This document shows, one piece after another, positions 1-6,501 of a stretch of 10,841 nt of DNA. The notes under the pieces are model-generated. The model searched no databases. It saw only the letters and a list, made by a program, of their open reading frames with translations, and was not told where the DNA came from. Source of the stretch: Thermomicrobiaceae bacterium. GTDB lineage: Bacteria > Chloroflexota > Chloroflexia > Thermomicrobiales > Thermomicrobiaceae. The translations under genes were made by a program, and so were the position numbers. Where the stretch lies: NCBI GenBank assembly GCA_025966355.1, contig JAICWZ010000027.1, positions 1 to 10,841 on the forward strand. Reading direction: 5' to 3'. Numbering within the stretch: position 1 is the first letter of the stretch; each line of letters begins with the position of its first letter.

Positions 1-117
1 CACCACGCTCGGCTACGCATCCTGACCCGTAAAGTCGTACAGGCGAGCGCTGAGGAAGAAACGCGTAATCCGCGCAGTCGCAGCGCCAAACTGCGCGCGG
101 CGGAGCGACTGCCATGA
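1..117 (+). CDS. rsmH: RsmH (MraW) 16S rRNA m4C1402 methyltransferase, C-terminal end only
   Basis: Frame 1 is open from the left edge and ends at TGA 115-117, giving the last 38 residues of a protein that starts outside the window. The segment contains LTRKVV and then NPRSRSAKLRAAERLP. This is the usual extreme C-terminus of RsmH, where an N-P-R-[SA]-R-S-A-K-L-R string is highly conserved. RsmH N4-methylates C1402 of 16S rRNA in the ribosomal P site and is normally among the first genes of dcw clusters, directly before ftsL, as here. Its stop codon overlaps the next start as ATGA (114-117), which suggests translational coupling. Only the tail is visible, so nothing can be said about the catalytic domain. 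Confidence 0.9.
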   Translation, partial: HHARLRILTRKVVQASAEEETRNPRSRSAKLRAAERLP

Positions 118-704
118 CAAGCACCAGAACGCGACCGCGCCGTCCCGAATCGATCGTCGTCAATGAGATCAACGATCCGGCCGAACGTGCGGCGCTGAAA
201 CGGCAGCCGAAACAGTATTTCGCGCTGAACGGCGTGGCGCTCGTCATGATCGTCGCCGTCGCGCTCACGATTATCTGCATTCTCTATCTGGTGCAGACCG
301 CGCGCGTGGCAAGCCTTGGCTACAAGTTCAGCGCCCTTCAGGACGACTATTACTCGCTTTCGCTCGAAAACTCGAAGCTCGGCTACGACGTAGCGCGCGA
401 GCAGTCGCTCGACACGATCAACCAGATTGCGACCGGTCAACTCGGCATGAAGCCGATGGATGACTTCAAGTTCGTGCAAGTCCAGCGACCGGCGCAGGAT
501 AATCTGCCGGCTCTTCCGCGCGAGACGCCGCCGCATGAATCGACCTGGCAGCGGATTATGGCGGCGGTCACCGGCGAGGCGAACGCGAGCATCCCCCAGC
601 AACCGGCTAAACCGGCGACAACACCGGCCGCTACCCCGTCCACGGCCCCGGTGGTTCCGGCCGCGGGAGCCGCGACGCCGACAGCCGGAGAGGTGGCACC
701 CTGA
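114..704 (+). CDS. ftsL: FtsL-like bitopic cell division protein with long Pro/Ala-rich C-terminal tail
   Basis: This 196-residue protein has a basic cytoplasmic N-terminus (1-36), one membrane segment (about 37-61, ALNGVALVMIVAVALTIICI), a probable coiled coil (about 64-105) and then LGMKP, a pattern typical of FtsL/FtsB-type proteins. In the family, FtsL forms the FtsQLB complex and activates FtsWI at the septum. Its place between rsmH and ftsI is the classic ftsL position, and assignment rests on topology and context because sequence conservation in FtsL is poor. Residues about 128-196 form a low-complexity Pro/Ala/Thr tail that would be outside the membrane. Most FtsL proteins end soon after the coiled coil, so the tail is unusual. 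The start is supported by GGAG at 102-105 and the ATGA overlap with rsmH. The stop overlaps the next start as TGATG. Confidence 0.82.
   Translation: MTSTRTRPRRPESIVVNEINDPAERAALKRQPKQYFALNGVALVMIVAVALTIICILYLVQTARVASLGYKFSALQDDYYSLSLENSKLGYDVAREQSLDTINQIATGQLGMKPMDDFKFVQVQRPAQDNLPALPRETPPHESTWQRIMAAVTGEANASIPQQPAKPATTPAATPSTAPVVPAAGAATPTAGEVAP
687..696 (+). promoter_or_regulatory. Ribosome binding site of the ftsI-type gene
   Basis: A purine-rich GGAGAGGTGG lies 7 bases before ATG 704-706, inside the last codons of ftsL. It fixes the start at 704 (or the adjacent ATG at 707) and supports reinitiation at the TGATG junction. Confidence 0.6.
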
Positions 705-2428
705 TGATGGATTACCGGATTCCGCGCCGCCGCATTCTCTCGTTGTTTGGGGGCTTCATTCTCTTCTGCCTGGCGATCGGCTATCGGGTCTTCTCCTTTC
801 AGGTCGTGAAGAGCGAAGCACTGAGCGAACAGGCGGTGGCGACGCGCTTTCAGGAGAGCGATGTCGCGCCGCAGCGTGGCAACATCTACGACGCGCGCAA
901 GTTCGAACTGGCGACCAACGTCCCGGCCGATCAGATATCGGCGATCGTCAATCAGATCAAGGATCCGAAGCAGACGGCGCAACTACTGGCGCCGCTGATC
1001 GGACGGACAGCCGACGATATCTACGCGGCGATCACCCAACCGGGCAAGGAATGGGTCGTGCTCAAGCGTCGCTTGCCGGATGATTCCTCGCAGAAGATCA
1101 AGGATCTGAATCTGCCCGGTATCGTGCTCGATCCGGAGCCACGGCGCATCTACCCGATGGGCGACTTCGCCTCGCACGTCCTCGGCTTCGTCAACTACGA
1201 CTACGTCGGCTCCTACGGCGTCGAGGGCGCCTACGACAAAATCGTGGGTGGCACGCCCGGCAAGTTGATCGGCCAGCGTGACAAAGAGGGGAACGTCATC
1301 GCGCTGGCGAAGAGCGCCTGGGATCCGCCGATCGACGGTGCCGATCTGACGCTGACGCTCGACAACTCTGTTCAGTGGATCGTCGAAAAAGCGCTCGATG
1401 AGGCGATCGCGCGACAGAAGGCAGCCGGTGGCACGATCATCGTGCAGAACCCGAAGACGGGCGAAATCCTGGCGATGGCGAACCGGCCCTCGTTCAATCC
1501 GAACGACTTCGACACCGTCAAGGACGCCCATCTCTTCGATAATCCAGCCATCGGCAGCGCCTACGAACCGGGATCGACCTTCAAGACGCTCACGATGTCG
1601 CTCGGCCTCGAAGCCGGCGTCGTCACACCCAACACGACCCACAACGGTGGGCCCTACACGGTCATCCCCGGCGGCGAAAAGGTGTACAACGCGCTCGATG
1701 TCGACTTCGGACTCGAAACGATGACCGAAGTGCTTGAGCATTCTAGCAACCTGGGCGCCATGTGGGTGGCGCAACTGACCGGTGAAGATCGCTACTACCG
1801 CGGCCTGGTCGCCTTCGGACTCGGCAACCCAACCGGAGTCGACCTGGAGGGCGAGTCGGCCGGTATCCTGCCGCTGCCGGGCCAAGCGAACTGGACACCG
1901 GCGAGTTTCTACACCAACGCGTTCGGTCAGGGCCTGGCAGTCACGCCGCTGCAACTCGTCAACGCCGTCTCGGTGCTCGCGAACGGCGGTCTTCTGATGA
2001 AGCCGCACGTTGTCAGCAGCTATCGCGACAAATCAGGCGAGACGAAGATCGAGCCGACCGTTGTGCATCGGGTGCTCTCCGAGGCGACCTGCCGCACGAT
2101 TACCGACATGCTCACGACGGTAATGAACGTCACCTACGTTAAATACACCGTGCCCGGCTACGATATTGCGACGAAATCCGGCACGGCGCAGGTGCCGTCG
2201 CCGAACGGCGGCTACTATGAGGACAAGACGATCGGTTCGCTACTCGGCTACGGACCGTCGAACGATCCGCAGTTCGCCGTGCTGGTCAAGATCGACGAGC
2301 CGCAGGAGTCTCCGTGGGGGGAGACGGCGGCTGGTCCGGCCTATCAAACGATCTTTCAGCAGCTGTTCATGCTGTATGGTATTCCGCCGACGAAGCCGGT
2401 AGAAGCGACCGTCACACCGTCACCGTGA
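704..2428 (+). CDS. ftsI: Class B penicillin-binding protein, FtsI/PBP2-type D,D-transpeptidase
   Basis: This 574-residue septal transpeptidase would crosslink stem peptides outside the membrane. It has a short cytoplasmic N-terminus and one membrane anchor (about 11-31). A PBP dimerisation (pedestal) domain follows (about 50-205), with the R58-G59-N-I-Y-D stretch, MGDFASHVLGFV and GVEGAYD. The transpeptidase domain (about 210-560) carries all three active-site motifs: S291-T-F-K294 (nucleophile Ser291), S347-S-N349 and K491-S-G-T494. Length is normal for FtsI, and no PASTA domains are present. The usual RGxIxDRxGxxLA segment reads RGNIYDARKFELA, so the D-R-N-G turn is altered. The gene overlaps ftsL by one base and is followed by a 199-base gap. 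Position after ftsL favours FtsI over the elongation-specific PBP2. Confidence 0.93.
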   Translation: MMDYRIPRRRILSLFGGFILFCLAIGYRVFSFQVVKSEALSEQAVATRFQESDVAPQRGNIYDARKFELATNVPADQISAIVNQIKDPKQTAQLLAPLIGRTADDIYAAITQPGKEWVVLKRRLPDDSSQKIKDLNLPGIVLDPEPRRIYPMGDFASHVLGFVNYDYVGSYGVEGAYDKIVGGTPGKLIGQRDKEGNVIALAKSAWDPPIDGADLTLTLDNSVQWIVEKALDEAIARQKAAGGTIIVQNPKTGEILAMANRPSFNPNDFDTVKDAHLFDNPAIGSAYEPGSTFKTLTMSLGLEAGVVTPNTTHNGGPYTVIPGGEKVYNALDVDFGLETMTEVLEHSSNLGAMWVAQLTGEDRYYRGLVAFGLGNPTGVDLEGESAGILPLPGQANWTPASFYTNAFGQGLAVTPLQLVNAVSVLANGGLLMKPHVVSSYRDKSGETKIEPTVVHRVLSEATCRTITDMLTTVMNVTYVKYTVPGYDIATKSGTAQVPSPNGGYYEDKTIGSLLGYGPSNDPQFAVLVKIDEPQESPWGETAAGPAYQTIFQQLFMLYGIPPTKPVEATVTPSP

Positions 2429-2477
2429 ACTGATCGGTTCGTTCGGTGAGGGGCGGAATCGCATCGGTTCCGCGGCC

Positions 2478-2521
2478 GATCGTTGTTCGCGAGATCGAAT
2501 AGCGATCGACTGACAACGATC
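2478..2521 (+). repeat. 9-bp inverted repeat (possible RNA hairpin) upstream of mraY
   Basis: GATCGTTGT at 2478-2486 is perfectly complementary to ACAACGATC at 2513-2521, separated by 26 bases. The loop contains TCGC (2487-2490) and GCGA (2502-2505), which can extend the stem after a mismatch. No T-run follows. It could be an mRNA stability or attenuation element, or chance in a CGATCG-rich sequence. Confidence 0.35.
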
Positions 2522-2560
2522 AGCGTACATGGGGATGTGCGTCGTCGTCTGAATGAGAGC

Positions 2561-2571
2561 AGGAAGGGGAG
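2561..2571 (+). promoter_or_regulatory. Strong Shine-Dalgarno-like purine run upstream of mraY
   Basis: AGGAAGGGGAG is a near-ideal ribosome-binding sequence but lies 56 bases before the mraY ATG. It is too far to serve mraY directly. It sits 3 bases before TTG 2575 and 15 before ATG 2587 of the small ORF that ends at the mraY start, so it may load ribosomes for that ORF. Confidence 0.35.
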
Positions 2572-2574
2572 CGG

Positions 2575-2631
2575 TTGAGCGCGTTGATGAGCCTGGTGAA
2601 AAACATGGCCGCGGGTGAGCCGGCCGGATGA
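2575..2631 (+). CDS. Possible 14-18 codon leader ORF overlapping the mraY start
   Basis: From TTG 2575 (18 codons) or ATG 2587 (14 codons, MSLVKNMAAGEPAG) this frame runs to TGA 2629-2631, overlapping the mraY ATG as ATGA. The same overlap joins rsmH-ftsL, murD-ftsW and ddl-ftsQ. A strong purine run (2561-2571) precedes it. The mraY frame itself is closed upstream by TGA 2616-2618, so this is not an N-terminal part of MraY. I know no family for the peptide. It could be a leader that feeds ribosomes to mraY, a leftover of a lost upstream gene, or chance. The frame is closed on the left by TGA 2554-2556. Confidence 0.3.
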   Translation: MSALMSLVKNMAAGEPAG

Positions 2632-3659
2632 TTGATCTCCTGATGGATATCGGGTGGGAACTGCGCCATCATAGCGTGCTCACGCATGATCCGCTGCATA
2701 ACCTGGCGGCATCGCTGGCGATCTCGGCGCTCGCCTTCATCCTCACCGTGCTGGTTGGGCGACCGTACATCCGCTTCCTGCAAAAGAAGAAAATCGGCAA
2801 ACAGATTCGTGTTGAGGGGCCCGAAGGCCACATGATCAAGACGGGTACGCCGGCGATGGGCGGCGTCATGTTCACCGCCGTCGCGGTTGTGGTCACGGTG
2901 ATATTCGATCTGGCCGGACGTCTTTCGATGCTCCTCCCACTCGCCGTTCTGATCGGCTCCGGCATCCTCGGAGGCATCGACGATCTCTGGAACATCGTCG
3001 GTGGCACGCGCAACGGCATGACGGCGCGCGTCAAGATGGCCTGGTTGCTTCTGATCGCCTTCCCAACCGCGCTCGTGCTCTATTTCCCATTACACCTGCG
3101 CAGCATCTACGTACCGGGCATCGGTAAATACGAGATCGGGCTCATCTATATCCCGATCGCCGTCCTGGTCGTGGCAGGCTCGGCCAACGCGGTCAACTTC
3201 ACCGACGGACTTGATTCGCTCGCCGGAGGCACGGCGGCGGTCGCTTTCGTTGCCTATGGCATCATCGCCTTCCTACAAGGGCAGATTCAGGTCGTCACCT
3301 TCTGTTTCACGATGGCCGGGGCCCTGCTCGGGTTTCTCTGGTACAACGCGCATCCGGCGCAGGTCTTCATGGGCGATACCGGATCACTGGCGATCGGCTC
3401 GGCGCTGGCGACGGCGGCCTTCATGACCGGTCAATGGTTGCTCTTGCCCGTCGTCGGGTTTGTCTTCGTGGCCGAAACGATTTCGGTTATGTTGCAGGTG
3501 AGCTATTTCAAACTGACCGGCGGGAAACGCATCTTCAAGATGACCCCGCTGCACCACCATTTCGAGATGATCGGCTGGTCAGAGACGCAGATCACGCTCC
3601 GCTTCTGGTTAGTCGGCATGATGGCCGGGTTGCTCGGCGTGGCACTGGCGCTACTCTGA
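2628..3659 (+). CDS. mraY: Phospho-N-acetylmuramoyl-pentapeptide transferase (lipid I synthase) MraY
   Basis: MraY transfers phospho-MurNAc-pentapeptide from UDP to undecaprenyl phosphate at the inner face of the membrane, making lipid I. The 343-residue length fits the family (E. coli 360). Hallmarks are present in order: K71-T-G-T-P-A-M-G-G79, the D118-D119 pair after GGI, NFTDGLDSLAGG (190-201), the cytoplasmic NAHPAQVFMGDTGS segment (240-253, catalytic-site Asp250) and PLHHHFE (307-313, the MraY-specific His triad). About ten hydrophobic membrane segments are visible. The first 25 residues before membrane segment 1 match the E. coli-type N-terminus in length. ATG 2628 is the first possible start because an in-frame TGA lies at 2616-2618. 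Its own ribosome site, GGGTGAG 2613-2619, is modest. murD follows after 10-19 bases. Confidence 0.97.
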   Translation: MIDLLMDIGWELRHHSVLTHDPLHNLAASLAISALAFILTVLVGRPYIRFLQKKKIGKQIRVEGPEGHMIKTGTPAMGGVMFTAVAVVVTVIFDLAGRLSMLLPLAVLIGSGILGGIDDLWNIVGGTRNGMTARVKMAWLLLIAFPTALVLYFPLHLRSIYVPGIGKYEIGLIYIPIAVLVVAGSANAVNFTDGLDSLAGGTAAVAFVAYGIIAFLQGQIQVVTFCFTMAGALLGFLWYNAHPAQVFMGDTGSLAIGSALATAAFMTGQWLLLPVVGFVFVAETISVMLQVSYFKLTGGKRIFKMTPLHHHFEMIGWSETQITLRFWLVGMMAGLLGVALALL

Positions 3660-3678
3660 TGAATGCGAGTTGAAAGCC

Positions 3679-5094
3679 ATGCGACCGGATGGCGGCGAGT
3701 TGAAGGGCAAGCGAGCGCTCGTGATGGGGATCGGCACCCGTCAGGGCGGTCTCGGCGTGACTCGCTATCTGCTGGAAGCCGGCGCTGACGTCACCGTCAC
3801 CGATTTGCGTGATGCCTCCAGCCTCGCCGGCACGTTGCGGGAACTCGACGGACAGCCGGTTCGCTTCGTGCTCGGCGAACACCGACGCGAAGACTTCGAG
3901 CAGGCCGACCTCGTCGTGCGCAATCCCGGCGTGCCCCACGATTCGCCCTGGTTGCGAATCGCTCGCGACGCGGGTGCCTCGATCGAGATGGAGATGACGC
4001 TCTTCTTCCGCGCCTGTCCGGCTCCGATCATCGGCATCACCGGCACCAAAGGGAAGACGACGACCTCGACGCTCTGCGCCGCGATCCTTGCGAATCTGCG
4101 TGACGACACGGTGCTGGCCGGCAATATGGGTCGCTCGGCGCTCGCCTGCCTGCCGCAGATCGCAGCCGATACGCCAGTCGTCATCGAGCTTTCCAGCTGG
4201 CAACTCGAAGGGCTTGGCGAGCATCGGCTCAGCCCGCACATCGCCGTCTTCACGAATCTAAGTCCCGATCACCTGAACCGCTACGCCTCGATGGACGACT
4301 ATCTCGAAGCCAAGCTGAACATCGCGCGCTACCAGCAACCAGACGACTGGTTCGTGGTGAATAACGACGATGCGACGGTTTGGGGAGCACGCGCCGCCGG
4401 AGCGGGACAGGTCGTTCCTTTTTCGCTGCACGATGATGCTTACGACGGAGCCTATCTCATCGATGATCGGCTCATCTGGCGCTGGAACGGACAGGAACGC
4501 GAAATCGCGCGCCGCTCTGATCTGCTTCTCGCCGGCGCGCACAACGTGGCGAACGCGCTGGCGGCGTCCGCGGCCGCCTTGCTCGCCGGGGCGAATGCTG
4601 AGCAGGCGCACGCGGCGCTTCGTTCGACTGGCGGCGTGCCCGATCGACAGGAGTTGGTCGCCGAGATCGATGGTGTCGCCTTCGTCAACGACACGACCGC
4701 GACGACACCGGCTGCCGTCGTGGCTGCGCTCGAGCGGTTCAGCGACCGACCGATCGTGCTCATCGCGGGCGGATCAGACAAGGGCGTGCCGCTGGGTGAC
4801 CTGGCCGAGCGTATCGCTGCCGCGGCCGAGAGCGTCGTGCTCCTCGATGGTGCCGTCACCGGCGAACTGCAGCGTCAGTTGGACGCAGCCGGAGCGGCGC
4901 GCGTTTATGGACCGTTCGGCTCGATGGACGCGGCGATTGATGAGAGCGTGCGTCAGGCCAAGCCAGGAGCGGTCGTTCTTCTTTCACCCGGGTGCGCCAG
5001 CTTCGGCATGTTTCGCGACGAATTTCATCGGGGACAGGCGTTTCGCGATAAAGTCAATCAAATTCAGCAACATGCCGGAAGGGGCCACCCATGA
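3679..5094 (+). CDS. murD: UDP-N-acetylmuramoyl-L-alanine--D-glutamate ligase MurD
   Basis: MurD is the cytoplasmic ATP-dependent ligase that adds D-Glu to UDP-MurNAc-L-Ala. Counting from ATG 3679 (471 residues), a Rossmann-like N-terminal domain (LKGKRALVMGIG) is followed by the P-loop GITGTKGKTTT (119-129), ELSSWQLE (170-177), FTNLSPDHLNRY, Y-L-E-A-K212 (the lysine normally carbamylated) and HNVANALAA (288-296). The C-terminal domain has IAGGSDKG, LLSPGCASFGMF (434-445) and FRD. The family's PHRLE and NDSKATN segments read PDRQE and NDTTATT here. TTG 3670 is an alternative start three codons upstream; I prefer the ATG because MurD usually starts just before the LKGK strand. The stop overlaps ftsW as ATGA. 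Confidence 0.95.
   Translation: MRPDGGELKGKRALVMGIGTRQGGLGVTRYLLEAGADVTVTDLRDASSLAGTLRELDGQPVRFVLGEHRREDFEQADLVVRNPGVPHDSPWLRIARDAGASIEMEMTLFFRACPAPIIGITGTKGKTTTSTLCAAILANLRDDTVLAGNMGRSALACLPQIAADTPVVIELSSWQLEGLGEHRLSPHIAVFTNLSPDHLNRYASMDDYLEAKLNIARYQQPDDWFVVNNDDATVWGARAAGAGQVVPFSLHDDAYDGAYLIDDRLIWRWNGQEREIARRSDLLLAGAHNVANALAASAAALLAGANAEQAHAALRSTGGVPDRQELVAEIDGVAFVNDTTATTPAAVVAALERFSDRPIVLIAGGSDKGVPLGDLAERIAAAAESVVLLDGAVTGELQRQLDAAGAARVYGPFGSMDAAIDESVRQAKPGAVVLLSPGCASFGMFRDEFHRGQAFRDKVNQIQQHAGRGHP
5077..5084 (+). promoter_or_regulatory. Ribosome binding site of ftsW
   Basis: GGAAGGGG lies 6 bases before ATG 5091, inside the 3' end of murD. It supports the ATGA-overlapped start. Confidence 0.65.
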
Positions 5095-6485
5095 TCGCGA
5101 GCGCACGCAGCGCGGGCCAGAGTCTGTTTACCGCCCTTACCGGCAGCGGTGCGTCCAGCAAACGGAAGGTGCATGAGCCGGATTTCTGGCTGATCGCGCT
5201 CATCCTGACGCTGGTCATGTTCGGGATCGTCATGGTCTTCAGCTCCAGCTTTGCGATCGGGATTCAGGAAGACGGCAACAGCTACTTCTTCGTAACCCGC
5301 CAGGCGATCTGGGCGCTGATCGGGCTGTCCGGCATGACGGTCACGGCGTTGGTTGACTATCACTTCTGGCGCCGCTTCTCGCTGCCGGGTATGGTCGCGG
5401 TCATGCTGTTGTTGACGGCGCTGGTCTTCATTCCCGGACTCGGCACCGGCGGTGAGTCGTGGGGCGCCAAGCGCTGGATCGACCTGGGCCCGCTTTCATT
5501 CCAGCCGAGCGAGGTGGCCAAGGTGGTTCTCGTCATCTACCTGGCCGATTGGCTCGGGCAAAAAGGGCACAAGATCCGCAATTTCAGCTACGGACTCATC
5601 CCATTCGCGCTGCTGCTTGGGCTGCTCGTGGGACTCGTTATGATGCAGCCCGATCTCGGCACGGCGATTCTGCTGACGGCGATCGGCATCAGCGTGTTCC
5701 TGGTCGCTGGCGCCGATCTGCTGCAACTCGGTGCGCTCATTAGCCTCGGTTCCATCTCCTTCCTGATTCTGGCGCTCAGCGCTTCCTACCGCCGAGCGCG
5801 CATCCTGATCTTTCTGAACCCCGACTCCGATCCGCTGCGTACCGGCTACCAGCTCGTTCAATCACGGCTGGCGCTCGGGAGCGGCGGGTTTTTCGGCGTC
5901 GGTCTCGGTGCCAGTCGCGAAAAATTCACCTGGCTGCCGGCCTCCCAGAACGACGCGATCTTCGCCATCATCGGCGAGGAGCTAGGGCTGATCGGCTGTG
6001 CCTTCGTGCTGTTCCTGTTCGTGCTGCTCGCCTGGCGCGGCTATCGCATCGCGACCAAGGCTCCCGACACGTTCGGTGCGCTGGTGGCCGTCGGTATCGT
6101 CACCTGGATCATCTTTCAGGCGGCGATCAACATCGGCGGCATCACGCTGACGATACCGTTCACCGGCATTCCGCTGCCGTTCATCAGCTACGGTGGCACG
6201 GCGCTGGCGGTCTCTTTGACGGCCATGGGCATTCTGCTGAATATATCGAGACAAACAACCAATCAGGTTCAGGTGCCCGTGCAGGAGGTTTCCGCCCATC
6301 AGCGGACGCTCCGGCGCAAACGAGGCGGGCGGTTGCGCCGCCGGCCCGAACCGGCACGCGACGGACGATCACGAGCGGAGCCGACCGACCGGTGGTCCCG
6401 CTATCAGACAATGGCGAATCCGCGCGGGCATCAGACCGGTTCGTTCGGTCGCGCGAAGCAACGTTCCGCCCGGCGAGACGAATAG
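5091..6485 (+). CDS. ftsW: FtsW septal peptidoglycan glycosyltransferase (SEDS family)
   Basis: FtsW polymerises lipid II into glycan strands at the division site together with its partner class B PBP, encoded two genes upstream. The 464-residue protein has about ten membrane segments between residues 31 and 385. SEDS landmarks are FSSSFA (50-55), GAKRWIDLGPLSFQPSE (125-141), MQPDLGTA (185-191 region), GYQLVQS...GVGLGASREK, SQNDAIFAIIGEELGLIG (285-302, with Asp288 at the expected catalytic position) and the C-terminal signature GIPLPFISYGGTAL (359-372). Position between murD and murC favours FtsW over RodA. Residues about 400-464 form a very Arg-rich cytoplasmic tail (about 20 Arg/Lys), longer than in E. 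coli. murG, which commonly follows ftsW, is absent; murC starts 16 bases on. Confidence 0.94.
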   Translation: MIASARSAGQSLFTALTGSGASSKRKVHEPDFWLIALILTLVMFGIVMVFSSSFAIGIQEDGNSYFFVTRQAIWALIGLSGMTVTALVDYHFWRRFSLPGMVAVMLLLTALVFIPGLGTGGESWGAKRWIDLGPLSFQPSEVAKVVLVIYLADWLGQKGHKIRNFSYGLIPFALLLGLLVGLVMMQPDLGTAILLTAIGISVFLVAGADLLQLGALISLGSISFLILALSASYRRARILIFLNPDSDPLRTGYQLVQSRLALGSGGFFGVGLGASREKFTWLPASQNDAIFAIIGEELGLIGCAFVLFLFVLLAWRGYRIATKAPDTFGALVAVGIVTWIIFQAAINIGGITLTIPFTGIPLPFISYGGTALAVSLTAMGILLNISRQTTNQVQVPVQEVSAHQRTLRRKRGGRLRRRPEPARDGRSRAEPTDRWSRYQTMANPRGHQTGSFGRAKQRSARRDE

Positions 6486-6486
6486 C

Positions 6487-6493
6487 GAAGGGG
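6487..6493 (+). promoter_or_regulatory. Ribosome binding site deciding the GTG start of murC
   Basis: GAAGGGG begins one base after the ftsW TAG and lies 8 bases before GTG 6502. No ATG fits at this position, and the spacing supports GTG as the true start. Confidence 0.65.
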
Positions 6494-6501
6494 TCAAGCG
6501 C

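Larger units (their letters stand above)
2429..2627 (+). other. Intergenic region between ftsI and mraY, with inverted repeats
   Basis: This 199-base region has no long ORF. Two inverted repeats are visible: GCGGAA 2453-2458 with TTCCGC 2468-2473 (9-base loop), and GATCGTTGT 2478-2486 with ACAACGATC 2513-2521 (26-base loop that can itself pair partly). The octamer ATCGGTTC occurs twice, at 2433 and 2463. GATCGG 2432-2437 could pair with CCGATC 2476-2481 in competition with the second hairpin. No U-tract follows any stem, so an intrinsic terminator is not supported. The right part carries a strong purine run and a small ORF listed separately. In many bacteria murE and murF occupy this place. 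Confidence 0.5.

Noticed and set aside
983..2008. 341-codon open frame on the - strand inside the ftsI-type gene
   Set aside because: It is wholly antisense to a PBP with all catalytic motifs, has no recognisable domain and is Arg/Asp/His-rich in the way typical of GC-rich shadow frames.
2435..6449. 13-base sequence CGGTTCGTTCGGT at 2435-2447 and again at 6437-6449
   Set aside because: One shared 13-mer is about what chance gives in 10.8 kb of GC-rich DNA, and the flanks do not match. It is not called a repeat element.
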